A stretch of 37,421 bases of DNA from Streptomyces sp. SID4985 (GTDB taxonomy: Bacteria; Actinomycetota; Actinomycetes; Streptomycetales; Streptomycetaceae). Positions 22,099 through 28,990 of the stretch are shown piece after piece. How positions within the stretch are numbered: position 1 is the first letter of the stretch; the number at the start of each line of letters is the position of its first letter. Both the position numbers and the translations under genes were made by a program. The notes under the pieces are model-generated. The model was not told where the DNA came from. It worked only from the letters and a program-made list of their open reading frames with translations, and made no database searches. Where the stretch lies: the NCBI RefSeq assembly GCF_009863025.1, contig NZ_WWIR01000163.1, forward strand, positions 1 through 37,421, given 5' to 3'.

Positions 22099-22947
22099 TC
22101 AGGGCGCCACCCGTCGCCAGTCCGTCACAGGACCGGGGTCCGTGTGGTCCGCAGGGGTGATCCAGAAGGCCTTGCCCAGCTCGGCGCTGAACTGGGCGCC
22201 TGTGCGGCCGTCGCCCGAGGAGCGGCCGGTCAGGCGGCGGCCTATCCAGGGGAGCAGGTACTGGCGGGTGAAGCGGGCGTCCGCCACGCGGCGGTCCATC
22301 CAGCCCGGCGGCGGGGTGGGCGGCATCGCGGTGCGCCACTCGGTGTCCTCGGGCTCGTAGCCGAGCGACTGCCACACCGCCTCCGCGACCCGGCGGTGGC
22401 CCTCGTGGGTCAGGTGGAGGCGGTCCACGTCCCACAGGCGGGGGTCGGACAGGGAGGGCGCGGCGTACAGGTCGACGACGACCGCGCCGTGCTTCTCCGC
22501 CAGCCCGTCCACGCAGTCGAACAGCTCCTCCATGCGCGGCCGGAACCGTTCGAGCACCGGGCCCTGTCGGCCGGGGCTGCGCATCAGCACGAGCTGTCCG
22601 CAGTGCGGCGTCAGCCGCTCGACCGCCTCGGTGAGCAGGTCCTTGACCCGGCCCATGTCGCACTTGGGCCGCAGGGTGTCGTTCAGCCCGCCGACCAGCG
22701 TGACCACGTCCGGCCGCATCGCCGCCGCGACATCCACCTGCTCGTCGACGATCTGCTTGATCAGCTTCCCCCGCACCGCGAGGTTGGCGTACCGGAATCC
22801 CGGCGTACGCGCCGCCATCCGCGTGGCGAGAAGGTCGGCCCAGCCCCGATAGGAACCGTCGGGCAACAGGTCCGACATCCCCTCGGTGAAGGAGTCACCG
22901 AGGGCGACGAGGCTGGCGTGCGCGGGAGGCGTGGAGTTCGTGTGCAT
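22099..22947 (-). CDS. SGNH/GDSL-type hydrolase
   Basis: 282 residues from ATG 22947. SGNH blocks: catalytic Ser19 in GDSFTEG (17-23), oxyanion Asn89 in GGLNDTLRP (87-94), and the Asp175/His178 pair in DRLHLTHEGH (175-184). No signal peptide from the chosen start, so a cytoplasmic esterase/acylhydrolase is expected; a longer start at 23016 would not create one. The C-terminal ~90 residues (MDRRVADARFTRQYLLPWIGRRLTG...) are an extension seen in Streptomyces homologues. A TACCAT-like box close to the ATG suggests a short leader. Confidence 0.9.
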   Translation of the reverse strand: MHTNSTPPAHASLVALGDSFTEGMSDLLPDGSYRGWADLLATRMAARTPGFRYANLAVRGKLIKQIVDEQVDVAAAMRPDVVTLVGGLNDTLRPKCDMGRVKDLLTEAVERLTPHCGQLVLMRSPGRQGPVLERFRPRMEELFDCVDGLAEKHGAVVVDLYAAPSLSDPRLWDVDRLHLTHEGHRRVAEAVWQSLGYEPEDTEWRTAMPPTPPPGWMDRRVADARFTRQYLLPWIGRRLTGRSSGDGRTGAQFSAELGKAFWITPADHTDPGPVTDWRRVAP

Positions 22948-23055
22948 GGCGACAGAGATGGTATCCCTGCCGCCATACCCGTCGGTCGGTGCCCCCGGCC
23001 CGGCCGTAAGCAGCATCGCCCGCCCCCGTGGCGCGCCCGCCCACCGCCGGAGGCA

Positions 23056-24069
23056 TCACGCCGTCTGTCCGAACAGCTCCCGCAGCACGTCCTCCATGGT
23101 CACCAGCCCGGCCAGCCGCCCGTCCTCTCCGATCACCGCCGCCACATGCGTCCGGCTTCCGCGCATCGCCGTGAGCACGTCGTCCAGCGGGCCGCTCTCG
23201 CGGACGCGGGCGATCGGGCGCATGTCGGTCAGCTGGAAGGGCACGTCGCGGGGGGAGGCGTCGAGGGCGTCCTTGACGTGGAGGTAGCCGACGATGCGGC
23301 GGCCGTCGTCCACGACGGGGAAGCGGGAGAAGCCCGACTCGGCGGAGAGGCGTTCGAGTTGTTCGGGGGTGATGCCGACGCGGGCGTAGACGACGCGTTC
23401 CAGGGGGACGACGACGTCGCGGACCGGGCGGCTGCCGAGTTCGAGGGCGTCGTTGAGGCGTTCCTGGGCGCGGTTGTCGATCAGGCCCGCCTCGCTCGCG
23501 TCCTTGACGATCTCGGCGAGTTCAATGTCGGTGAAGGTGGCCGACACCTCGTCCTTGGCCTCGACGCGGAGGAGTTTCAGCAGGCCGTTGGCGAAGGCGT
23601 TGATGGTGAAGATCACCGGGCGGAGCGCCTTGGACAGCGCCACCAGGGGCGGGCCGAGGAGCAGCGCCGAGCGCACCGGCTCCGCGAGCGCGATGTTCTT
23701 CGGGACCATCTCGCCGAGGAGCATGTGCAGATACGTCGCCAGGCTCAGCGCGATCACGAAGGACACCACGTGCCCCGCGCTCGACGGCACCCCGATCGCG
23801 TGGAACACCGGCTCCAGGAGGTGCGCGATCGCGGGCTCGGCGACCACACCGAGGACCAGCGTGCACAGGGTGATGCCGAGCTGGGCCGCCGCGAGCAGCG
23901 CGGAGACGTGTTCCAGGCCCCACAGCACCCGCTTGGCCCGCTTGTCGCCCTCCTGGGCCAGCGGCTCGACCTGCGAGCGCCGCACCGAGATCAGCGCGAA
24001 CTCGGCGCCGACGAAGAAGGCGTTGACGACCAGGGTCGCCAGTCCGATCAACAGCTGTACGGCGGTCAT
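23056..24069 (-). CDS. CNNM/hemolysin-C-like membrane protein with CBS pair (no CorC domain)
   Basis: 337 residues. An N-terminal DUF21 transmembrane domain (about 1-190; helices near 3-25, 55-80, 95-120 and 130-150, with MVPKNIALAEP) is followed by two CBS repeats (about 210-330; FSRFPVVDDGRRIVGYLHVKDAL and HVAAVIGEDGRLAGLVTMEDVL). It ends right after the CBS pair and lacks the C-terminal transporter-associated CorC/HlyC domain present in its upstream partner. This family is linked to Mg2+/Co2+ handling. Its start overlaps the stop of the partner by ATGA, so the two are co-translated. Confidence 0.93.
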   Translation of the reverse strand: MTAVQLLIGLATLVVNAFFVGAEFALISVRRSQVEPLAQEGDKRAKRVLWGLEHVSALLAAAQLGITLCTLVLGVVAEPAIAHLLEPVFHAIGVPSSAGHVVSFVIALSLATYLHMLLGEMVPKNIALAEPVRSALLLGPPLVALSKALRPVIFTINAFANGLLKLLRVEAKDEVSATFTDIELAEIVKDASEAGLIDNRAQERLNDALELGSRPVRDVVVPLERVVYARVGITPEQLERLSAESGFSRFPVVDDGRRIVGYLHVKDALDASPRDVPFQLTDMRPIARVRESGPLDDVLTAMRGSRTHVAAVIGEDGRLAGLVTMEDVLRELFGQTA

Positions 24070-25466
24070 CGCGCCCCCTCCGTCCGCTCACCGTGCTCCG
24101 TGCCGCCGGGCTTCGCCCCGCCGTGCCCCGCGCCGTCCTGTCCCGTCCCGTCCCGGACCGTGCCCCACGGTGCGTGCAGCCGTACCCGTGCGGCCCGGTG
24201 CCCGGAGGCGTCCGTGACCTCCAGCCGCCAGCCGGCCACCTCGACCCGGTCCCCGGCCTCGGGTATCCGGCCGAGCCGGGTCGCGACGAGCCCGGCCAGC
24301 GTCTCGTACGGCCCGTCGGGCACCCGTAGTCCGACGCTCGCGAGCTGGTCGGTGCGGGCGGCGCCGTCGGCCGCGTACAGCAGGCGCCCCTCGGCGTCGG
24401 TGCCGTCGGGCGCGAGGTCGGGCGTCTCGTGCGGGTCGTGCTCGTCGCGGACCTCGCCGACGACCTCCTCCACGATGTCCTCCAGTGTCGCGACGCCCGC
24501 GGTGCCGCCGTACTCGTCGATGACGACGGCCATCGTGCGCCTGTCGGAGAGCCGGTCGAGGAGCCGGTCCACGGTCAGGGACTCCGGTACGAGCAGGGGG
24601 TCGCGCATGATCTGGGTGACCGAGCGCACCGGCCGGTCCTCGGCGGGCACCGCGAGCACGTCCTTGATGTGCGCGACGCCGACCACCGCGTCAAGACCGC
24701 CCCGGTACACCGGGAACCGCGAAAGGCCGGTCGCGCGGGTCGCGTTGGCCACGTCCTCGCAGGTCGCCTGGGTGTCCAGGGCGACGACCTGGACGCGGGG
24801 GGTCATCACGTTCTCCGCGGTGAGGTCGGCCAGGTTCAGCGTGCGGACGAACAGCTCGGCGGTGTCCGCCTCCAGCGCGCCCTGCTTCGCGGAGTGCCGG
24901 GCGAGCGCCACCAGTTCCTGCGGCCCGCGCGCCGAGGCCAGCTCCTCCGCGGGTTCCAGGCCGAAGCGGCGCACCACGTGGTTGGCGGTGTTGTTCAGAT
25001 GGGTGATGAACGGGCGGAAGGCATTGCTGAACCAGCGCTGCGGCGTACCCACCCGCTTGGCCACGGTCAGCGGCGAGGAGATCGCCCAGTTCTTCGGCAC
25101 CAGCTCGCCGACGACCATCAGGAACACCGTCGAGAGGGCCGTGCCGAGCACCAGCGCGGCCGAACTCGCGGTGGTCGCCGACAGGCCCATCGCCCGGAAC
25201 GGCCCCGAAAGCAGCTTGGCGATCGACGGCTCGGCGAGCATGCCGACCACCAGGTTGGTCACGGTGATGCCGAGCTGCGCGCCGGAGAGCTGGAAGGTCA
25301 GACTGCGTACGGCCTTCAGCGCGCCCGGGGCGCCGCGTTCGCCGCGCGCGGCGGCCCGCTCCAGCTCGCCGCGCTCGACCGTGGTCAGCGAGAACTCGGC
25401 CGCCACGAAGGCACCGCAGGCGAGCGACAGCAGGACCGCCACCAGAAGGAGCAGCACTTCGGTCAT
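24066..25466 (-). CDS. CNNM/hemolysin-C-like membrane protein with CBS pair and CorC domain
   Basis: 466 residues. DUF21 transmembrane domain (about 1-200, with GELVPKNWAIS), two CBS repeats (about 215-335; RFPVYRGGLDAVVGVAHIKDVL, MAVVIDEYGGTAGVATLEDIVEEVVGE) and the transporter-associated CorC/HlyC domain (about 345-440; YETLAGLVATRLGRIPEAGDRVEV). The last ~30 residues are a Gly/Asp/Thr-rich low-complexity tail. First of a two-gene operon with the shorter paralogue; the pair may form a heteromeric Mg2+/Co2+ transporter. Confidence 0.93.
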   Translation of the reverse strand: MTEVLLLLVAVLLSLACGAFVAAEFSLTTVERGELERAAARGERGAPGALKAVRSLTFQLSGAQLGITVTNLVVGMLAEPSIAKLLSGPFRAMGLSATTASSAALVLGTALSTVFLMVVGELVPKNWAISSPLTVAKRVGTPQRWFSNAFRPFITHLNNTANHVVRRFGLEPAEELASARGPQELVALARHSAKQGALEADTAELFVRTLNLADLTAENVMTPRVQVVALDTQATCEDVANATRATGLSRFPVYRGGLDAVVGVAHIKDVLAVPAEDRPVRSVTQIMRDPLLVPESLTVDRLLDRLSDRRTMAVVIDEYGGTAGVATLEDIVEEVVGEVRDEHDPHETPDLAPDGTDAEGRLLYAADGAARTDQLASVGLRVPDGPYETLAGLVATRLGRIPEAGDRVEVAGWRLEVTDASGHRAARVRLHAPWGTVRDGTGQDGAGHGGAKPGGTEHGERTEGAR

Positions 25467-25629
25467 CGGGTCACCCCCGTCCCATGATCGGGCACGGGGG
25501 CGCGGAACGCGCGATGTCGCGTACGGGGACGTCGCGTACTGGGAGGCTCGCCCATGGGCGGACGCTCACAACCTTTCGTCGAGGACCGGATGACACCTCA
25601 ATGGTAAAGGAAACGCAAAGCGTCCGTGT

Positions 25630-25647
25630 GGCCGGGCCTCGCCGGCC
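25630..25647 (-). terminator. Hairpin at the 3' end of the GNAT gene
   Basis: GGCCGG (25630-25635) pairs with CCGGCC (25642-25647), immediately after the GNAT stop at 25648. Short GC-rich stem without T-run. Confidence 0.4.
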
Positions 25648-26073
25648 TCAGGACGTCAGCGGCTTCACCCAGCGGCGCCAGTGCTCCTCCGGCGCGTACC
25701 CCGCCGCGCCCCAGGCATGGTGCGCCGTCTCGTTGCGCACCAGCACCATCGCGTCCGCCCGGCGCCCGCCGAGCGCGGCGAACCGCCGCTCCGCCGCTTC
25801 GAGCAGCGCGCTCGCGACGCCCTGACGGCGGTGGTCCGGGTGTACGGCGAGGCGGTACGCGGAGCAGCGCCAGCCGTCGAAACCGGCGATGACCGTCCCG
25901 ACCAGCACCCCCGCGCGCTCCGCGAGCAGCAGCGCCTCGGGGTCCGTCGCGATGAGCCGGGCCACTCCGTCCCGGTCGTCACTGATGCTCGTGCCCTCCG
26001 CCGCCTCCCGCCAGAACTCCAGGACGGAGTCGATGTCGGGGACGGCGGCGGACCTGATCTGAAGATCGCTCAT
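25648..26073 (-). CDS. GNAT-family N-acetyltransferase
   Basis: 141 residues, a single GNAT domain. The acetyl-CoA-binding segment is LAVHPDHRRQGVASALLEAAE, followed by a conserved beta-alpha unit and ETAHHAWGAAGY near the end. GGGGGA just before the ATG supports the start. Substrate unknown; the RimI-like layout allows small molecules or protein N-termini. It follows the DEAD-box helicase gene on the same strand at 65 bases, so it could be co-transcribed. Confidence 0.88.
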   Translation of the reverse strand: MSDLQIRSAAVPDIDSVLEFWREAAEGTSISDDRDGVARLIATDPEALLLAERAGVLVGTVIAGFDGWRCSAYRLAVHPDHRRQGVASALLEAAERRFAALGGRRADAMVLVRNETAHHAWGAAGYAPEEHWRRWVKPLTS

Positions 26074-26138
26074 GTCCCCCGACCCAACCAGAACGCCGTC
26101 CGGCCGGGCCAGGGAATTTCCCCACCGCTCCTTTCAGC

Positions 26139-27830
26139 TCAGCGCTGCGGCTCCCGCTCCCGCCGCACCTGCGCCCGCCGCCCCTTGATCGAGGCACCGC
26201 GCAGCGCGTGGATCACGTCCTCCGCCGCGTCGTCGGGGACCTCCACCAGCGAGAAACGGTCGGCGATCTCGATCGAGCCGATATCCCGCCCGCTCAGCCG
26301 CGACTCACCCGCGATGGCGCCCACCAGGTCCTGCGGCCGGATGCCCGCACTGCGCCCGGCGCCCACGAACAGCCGCGTCATGCCCGGCGAGGAACGCCGG
26401 GGGCCCCGGGGGCCGCGCGCGCCCCGGTCGCGGCCGCGGTCCCGGCCGCGGTCCCGGTCGTCCCTCGGCGCCAGCTCGGGGATCTCCTCCTCGTCGAACG
26501 CGGCCCCGCTCGACTCGTGCGCCAGTTTCACCGCCGCCAGCGCCACGTCCATCACGTCGAACTCGTCCCCGAGGGTCTCCACGACCACCCGGAACCGCTC
26601 CAGGTCCTCGTCGTCCAGCAGACTCTCGTGCAGCGCCGCCCGCGTCAGCTCCAGGCGCCGGGCCCGCAGGTCCGCCACCGACGGCACCTTCTCCAGGGGG
26701 ACCTTCCGCCCGGTCACCCGCTCGATCGTCTTGAGCATCCGGGACTCGCGCGGCTCCGCCAGCGTGATCGCCACGCCCTCGCGGCCCGCGCGGCCGACCC
26801 GCCCGATCCGGTGGACGTACGACTCCGGCGCCGACGGCACGTCGTAGTTGATCACGTGCGTCAGATGCTCCACGTCGATGCCGCGCGCCGCGACATCGGT
26901 GGCGACCAGCAGATCCGCCGTACCGCTGCGCAGCCGCCCCATCACCCGGTCCCGCTGCTCCTGGCTGAGGCCGCCGTGCAGCGCCTCGGCCCGGTAGCCG
27001 CGGCCGTTCAGCGTCTCGGAGAGCTGGTCCACCTGGTCACGGGTGCGGCAGAACACGATCGCCGCCTCCGGCGACTCCACGTCCAGCAGCCGTCCCAGCG
27101 CGGCCGCCTTCTGGTTGCGCGACACGACGTACGCCGACTCGCGCACCCGGGGTGCCTCGCCCGGCGCGGGCGCCTCCCGCTCGATGCGCACCCGGACCGG
27201 ATCGCTGAGGTGCTTGCGCGCCATGGAGTCGATCCGCGCGGGCATCGTCGCCGAGAACAGCACCGTCTGCCGCTCCTCGGGCATGTTCTCCAGGATCGCG
27301 TCGATGTCCTCCGCGAAGCCCATGTCCAGCATCTCGTCGGCCTCGTCCAGCACGACCGTGCGCAGGTCGTCCAGCTTCAGCGTGCCCCGCGCGATGTGGT
27401 CGAGGGCCCGGCCCGGGGTGGCCACCACCACGTCCGCGCCGCGCTGGAGTTCGCGCAGCTGGCGCCCGATGGGCTGGCCGCCGTACACCGGCAGGACGCG
27501 TACGCCCAGGTCGGTGCCGTAGCGGTGGACCGCCTCCGAGACCTGGATGGCCAGCTCGCGGGTCGGCGTCAGCACCAGTGCGGAGGGCCCCGCGCCGCGC
27601 TTGCCGTCGCGCGCGATGCGCTGGATCAGCGGCAGCGCGAACGCGGCGGTCTTGCCGGTGCCCGTGGCCGCCTGCCCCAGCAGGTCGTGCCCCGCCAGCA
27701 TGGGCGGGATCGCCTCCTGCTGGATCGGGGTGGGCTCCTCGTAGCCGAGCGCGGTCAGCGCCCGCAGGATCTCGGGGGCCAGTTCGAGATCGGCGAAGCC
27801 GACCTGCCCGTCGCCGGTGTCTGTCGTCAT
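26139..27830 (-). CDS. DEAD-box RNA helicase, CsdA/DbpA-like
   Basis: 563 residues from ATG 27830 (GAGGGA nine bases upstream). Q-motif around GYEEPTPIQ (29-37), motif I ATGTGKT (55-61), PTREL (89-93), DEAD (162-165), SAT (193-195), and motif VI HRIGRVGRAGR. Then a linker and an Arg-rich repeat segment at about 456-479 (RDRGRDRGRDRG...), encoded by 12-bp repeats at about 26394-26465. It ends with a DbpA-type RNA-binding domain (about 484-557). This matches cold-shock/ribosome-assembly helicases. The ~195-base upstream region holds a TATACA -10 box and a GC-rich hairpin, implying a long leader. Confidence 0.94.
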   Translation of the reverse strand: MTTDTGDGQVGFADLELAPEILRALTALGYEEPTPIQQEAIPPMLAGHDLLGQAATGTGKTAAFALPLIQRIARDGKRGAGPSALVLTPTRELAIQVSEAVHRYGTDLGVRVLPVYGGQPIGRQLRELQRGADVVVATPGRALDHIARGTLKLDDLRTVVLDEADEMLDMGFAEDIDAILENMPEERQTVLFSATMPARIDSMARKHLSDPVRVRIEREAPAPGEAPRVRESAYVVSRNQKAAALGRLLDVESPEAAIVFCRTRDQVDQLSETLNGRGYRAEALHGGLSQEQRDRVMGRLRSGTADLLVATDVAARGIDVEHLTHVINYDVPSAPESYVHRIGRVGRAGREGVAITLAEPRESRMLKTIERVTGRKVPLEKVPSVADLRARRLELTRAALHESLLDDEDLERFRVVVETLGDEFDVMDVALAAVKLAHESSGAAFDEEEIPELAPRDDRDRGRDRGRDRGARGPRGPRRSSPGMTRLFVGAGRSAGIRPQDLVGAIAGESRLSGRDIGSIEIADRFSLVEVPDDAAEDVIHALRGASIKGRRAQVRREREPQR

Positions 27831-27869
27831 GGCGCATCCCTCTTCCGGAAGGCGGTCGCGGGGGCGCCC

Positions 27870-27993
27870 GGCGGCCTCTCGACGCGCGTGCGCCGGGCCG
27901 CCCGCAGGACGTACGGCCGCGTCCGGGCCATACGGGCTCCACACCGCGCCCGGGGGCACCCCGTGCGGGTCACGCGGTACGGAAGCATGTATA
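27870..27993 (-). promoter_or_regulatory. Helicase promoter and structured 5' leader
   Basis: On the minus strand TATACA (27988-27993) is a good -10 box; a start site near 27980 would give a leader of about 150 bases to the ATG at 27830. In the leader GGCGGCC (27870-27876) pairs with GGCCGCC (27896-27902) around a 19-base loop that itself has GC-rich symmetry. Long structured leaders are typical of cold-shock helicase genes; regulation here is inferred only. Confidence 0.45.
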
Positions 27994-28026
27994 CCGTCCC
28001 GAATCGGAAGGAAAACCCCGAATGGT

Positions 28027-28908
28027 CTAAGCGTTCGCTGTCCTCAGCCGCTCCAGCACCGGCGCGAACACCTCCAGATACGGGTCCAGCACGGTCAGAT
28101 ACGAGAACCCGTACCGCTCCCGCAGCGCGAGCACCTTCGCCACGACCTCGTCCAGCGATCCGACCAGGACGACGGGCAGCTCCAGCGCCTCCTCCAGGGT
28201 CAGCTGCGGCTGCCGCTCCAGCAGCGGGGCGAGCGCGGCGGCGGGATCGTCGGTGACGGCGACGGTCTGGATCAGCAGGTTCCGCTCCGCCGGTACGGCA
28301 CGGTCCGCCGCCAGCTCCTCGTAGCGGGCCACCCGCTCGGCCACCTCCTTCGCCGGGAGCGGGCGCAGCTGCCCGCCCACCATCCGTGCCCCGGTGAAGC
28401 CGATGGTGTCCGCGTGCGCCACGCCCAGCGGCAGTGTGCGCTCGCCGTCGCCGCCGATCAGCAGCGGCACCCGCTCCTGCGCGGGCCGGAAACCCGCCTC
28501 GCCGGAACCGAGCAGCCGTTCCAGCTCCTCCACCGTCCGGCGCAGCTGGTCCGCCCGCTCCCGCGGGGCACCGAACGGCAGCCCGGCCCGCTCGTGCTCG
28601 GCACGGACGTACCCGGTGCCGAGGCCCAGCTCCAGGCGCCCGTCGGTGAGCGCGTCCGTGGTGGCGACCTCGCGGGCCAGCAGGGTCGGGTTCCACAGTC
28701 CCGCGTTGAGCACCAGCGTGCCGAGCCGGGGCCGCTCGGTCACCGCCGCGGCCGCCACCAGCGCCGGGAACGGCGCGACCATGCCCAGATGGTCCGGGAC
28801 CAGGATCACGTCGTACCCCAGCTCCTCGGCCAGCCGGCACCTCGCCCGCCACTCGGCGGCGGGCGACGGGGTGAGCATGTTGACTCCGAACCGGAACGGG
28901 CGCGGCAT
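28027..28908 (-). CDS. LLM-class (F420-type) oxidoreductase
   Basis: 293 residues, luciferase-like TIM-barrel. Seen: N-terminal RFGVNML, AEELGYDVILVPDH, GTLVLNAGLWNP, LGLGTGYVRAEHERAG, PLLIGGDGERTL, and C-terminal GSLDEVVAKVLALRERYGFSYLTV. This pattern matches actinobacterial F420-dependent oxidoreductases of the MSMEG_2516 type. AGGAG six bases before the ATG fixes the start. Cofactor F420 rather than FMN is inferred from family. Substrate unknown. Confidence 0.9.
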   Translation of the reverse strand: MPRPFRFGVNMLTPSPAAEWRARCRLAEELGYDVILVPDHLGMVAPFPALVAAAAVTERPRLGTLVLNAGLWNPTLLAREVATTDALTDGRLELGLGTGYVRAEHERAGLPFGAPRERADQLRRTVEELERLLGSGEAGFRPAQERVPLLIGGDGERTLPLGVAHADTIGFTGARMVGGQLRPLPAKEVAERVARYEELAADRAVPAERNLLIQTVAVTDDPAAALAPLLERQPQLTLEEALELPVVLVGSLDEVVAKVLALRERYGFSYLTVLDPYLEVFAPVLERLRTANA

Positions 28909-28990
28909 GAACTCTCCTGTCCCCGGGGCAAGTTGAGCTGACCCCGCGATTCCACCACGCCCCGCGCCCGGCCGGGGCCGAACGCGTGGC

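Noticed and set aside
22144-25593. A very long plus-strand open frame opposite the SGNH and CNNM genes
   Set aside because: It is antisense to well-supported genes, is rich in Arg/His/Gly/Ala with no recognisable domain, and arises from the high GC content that removes stop codons.
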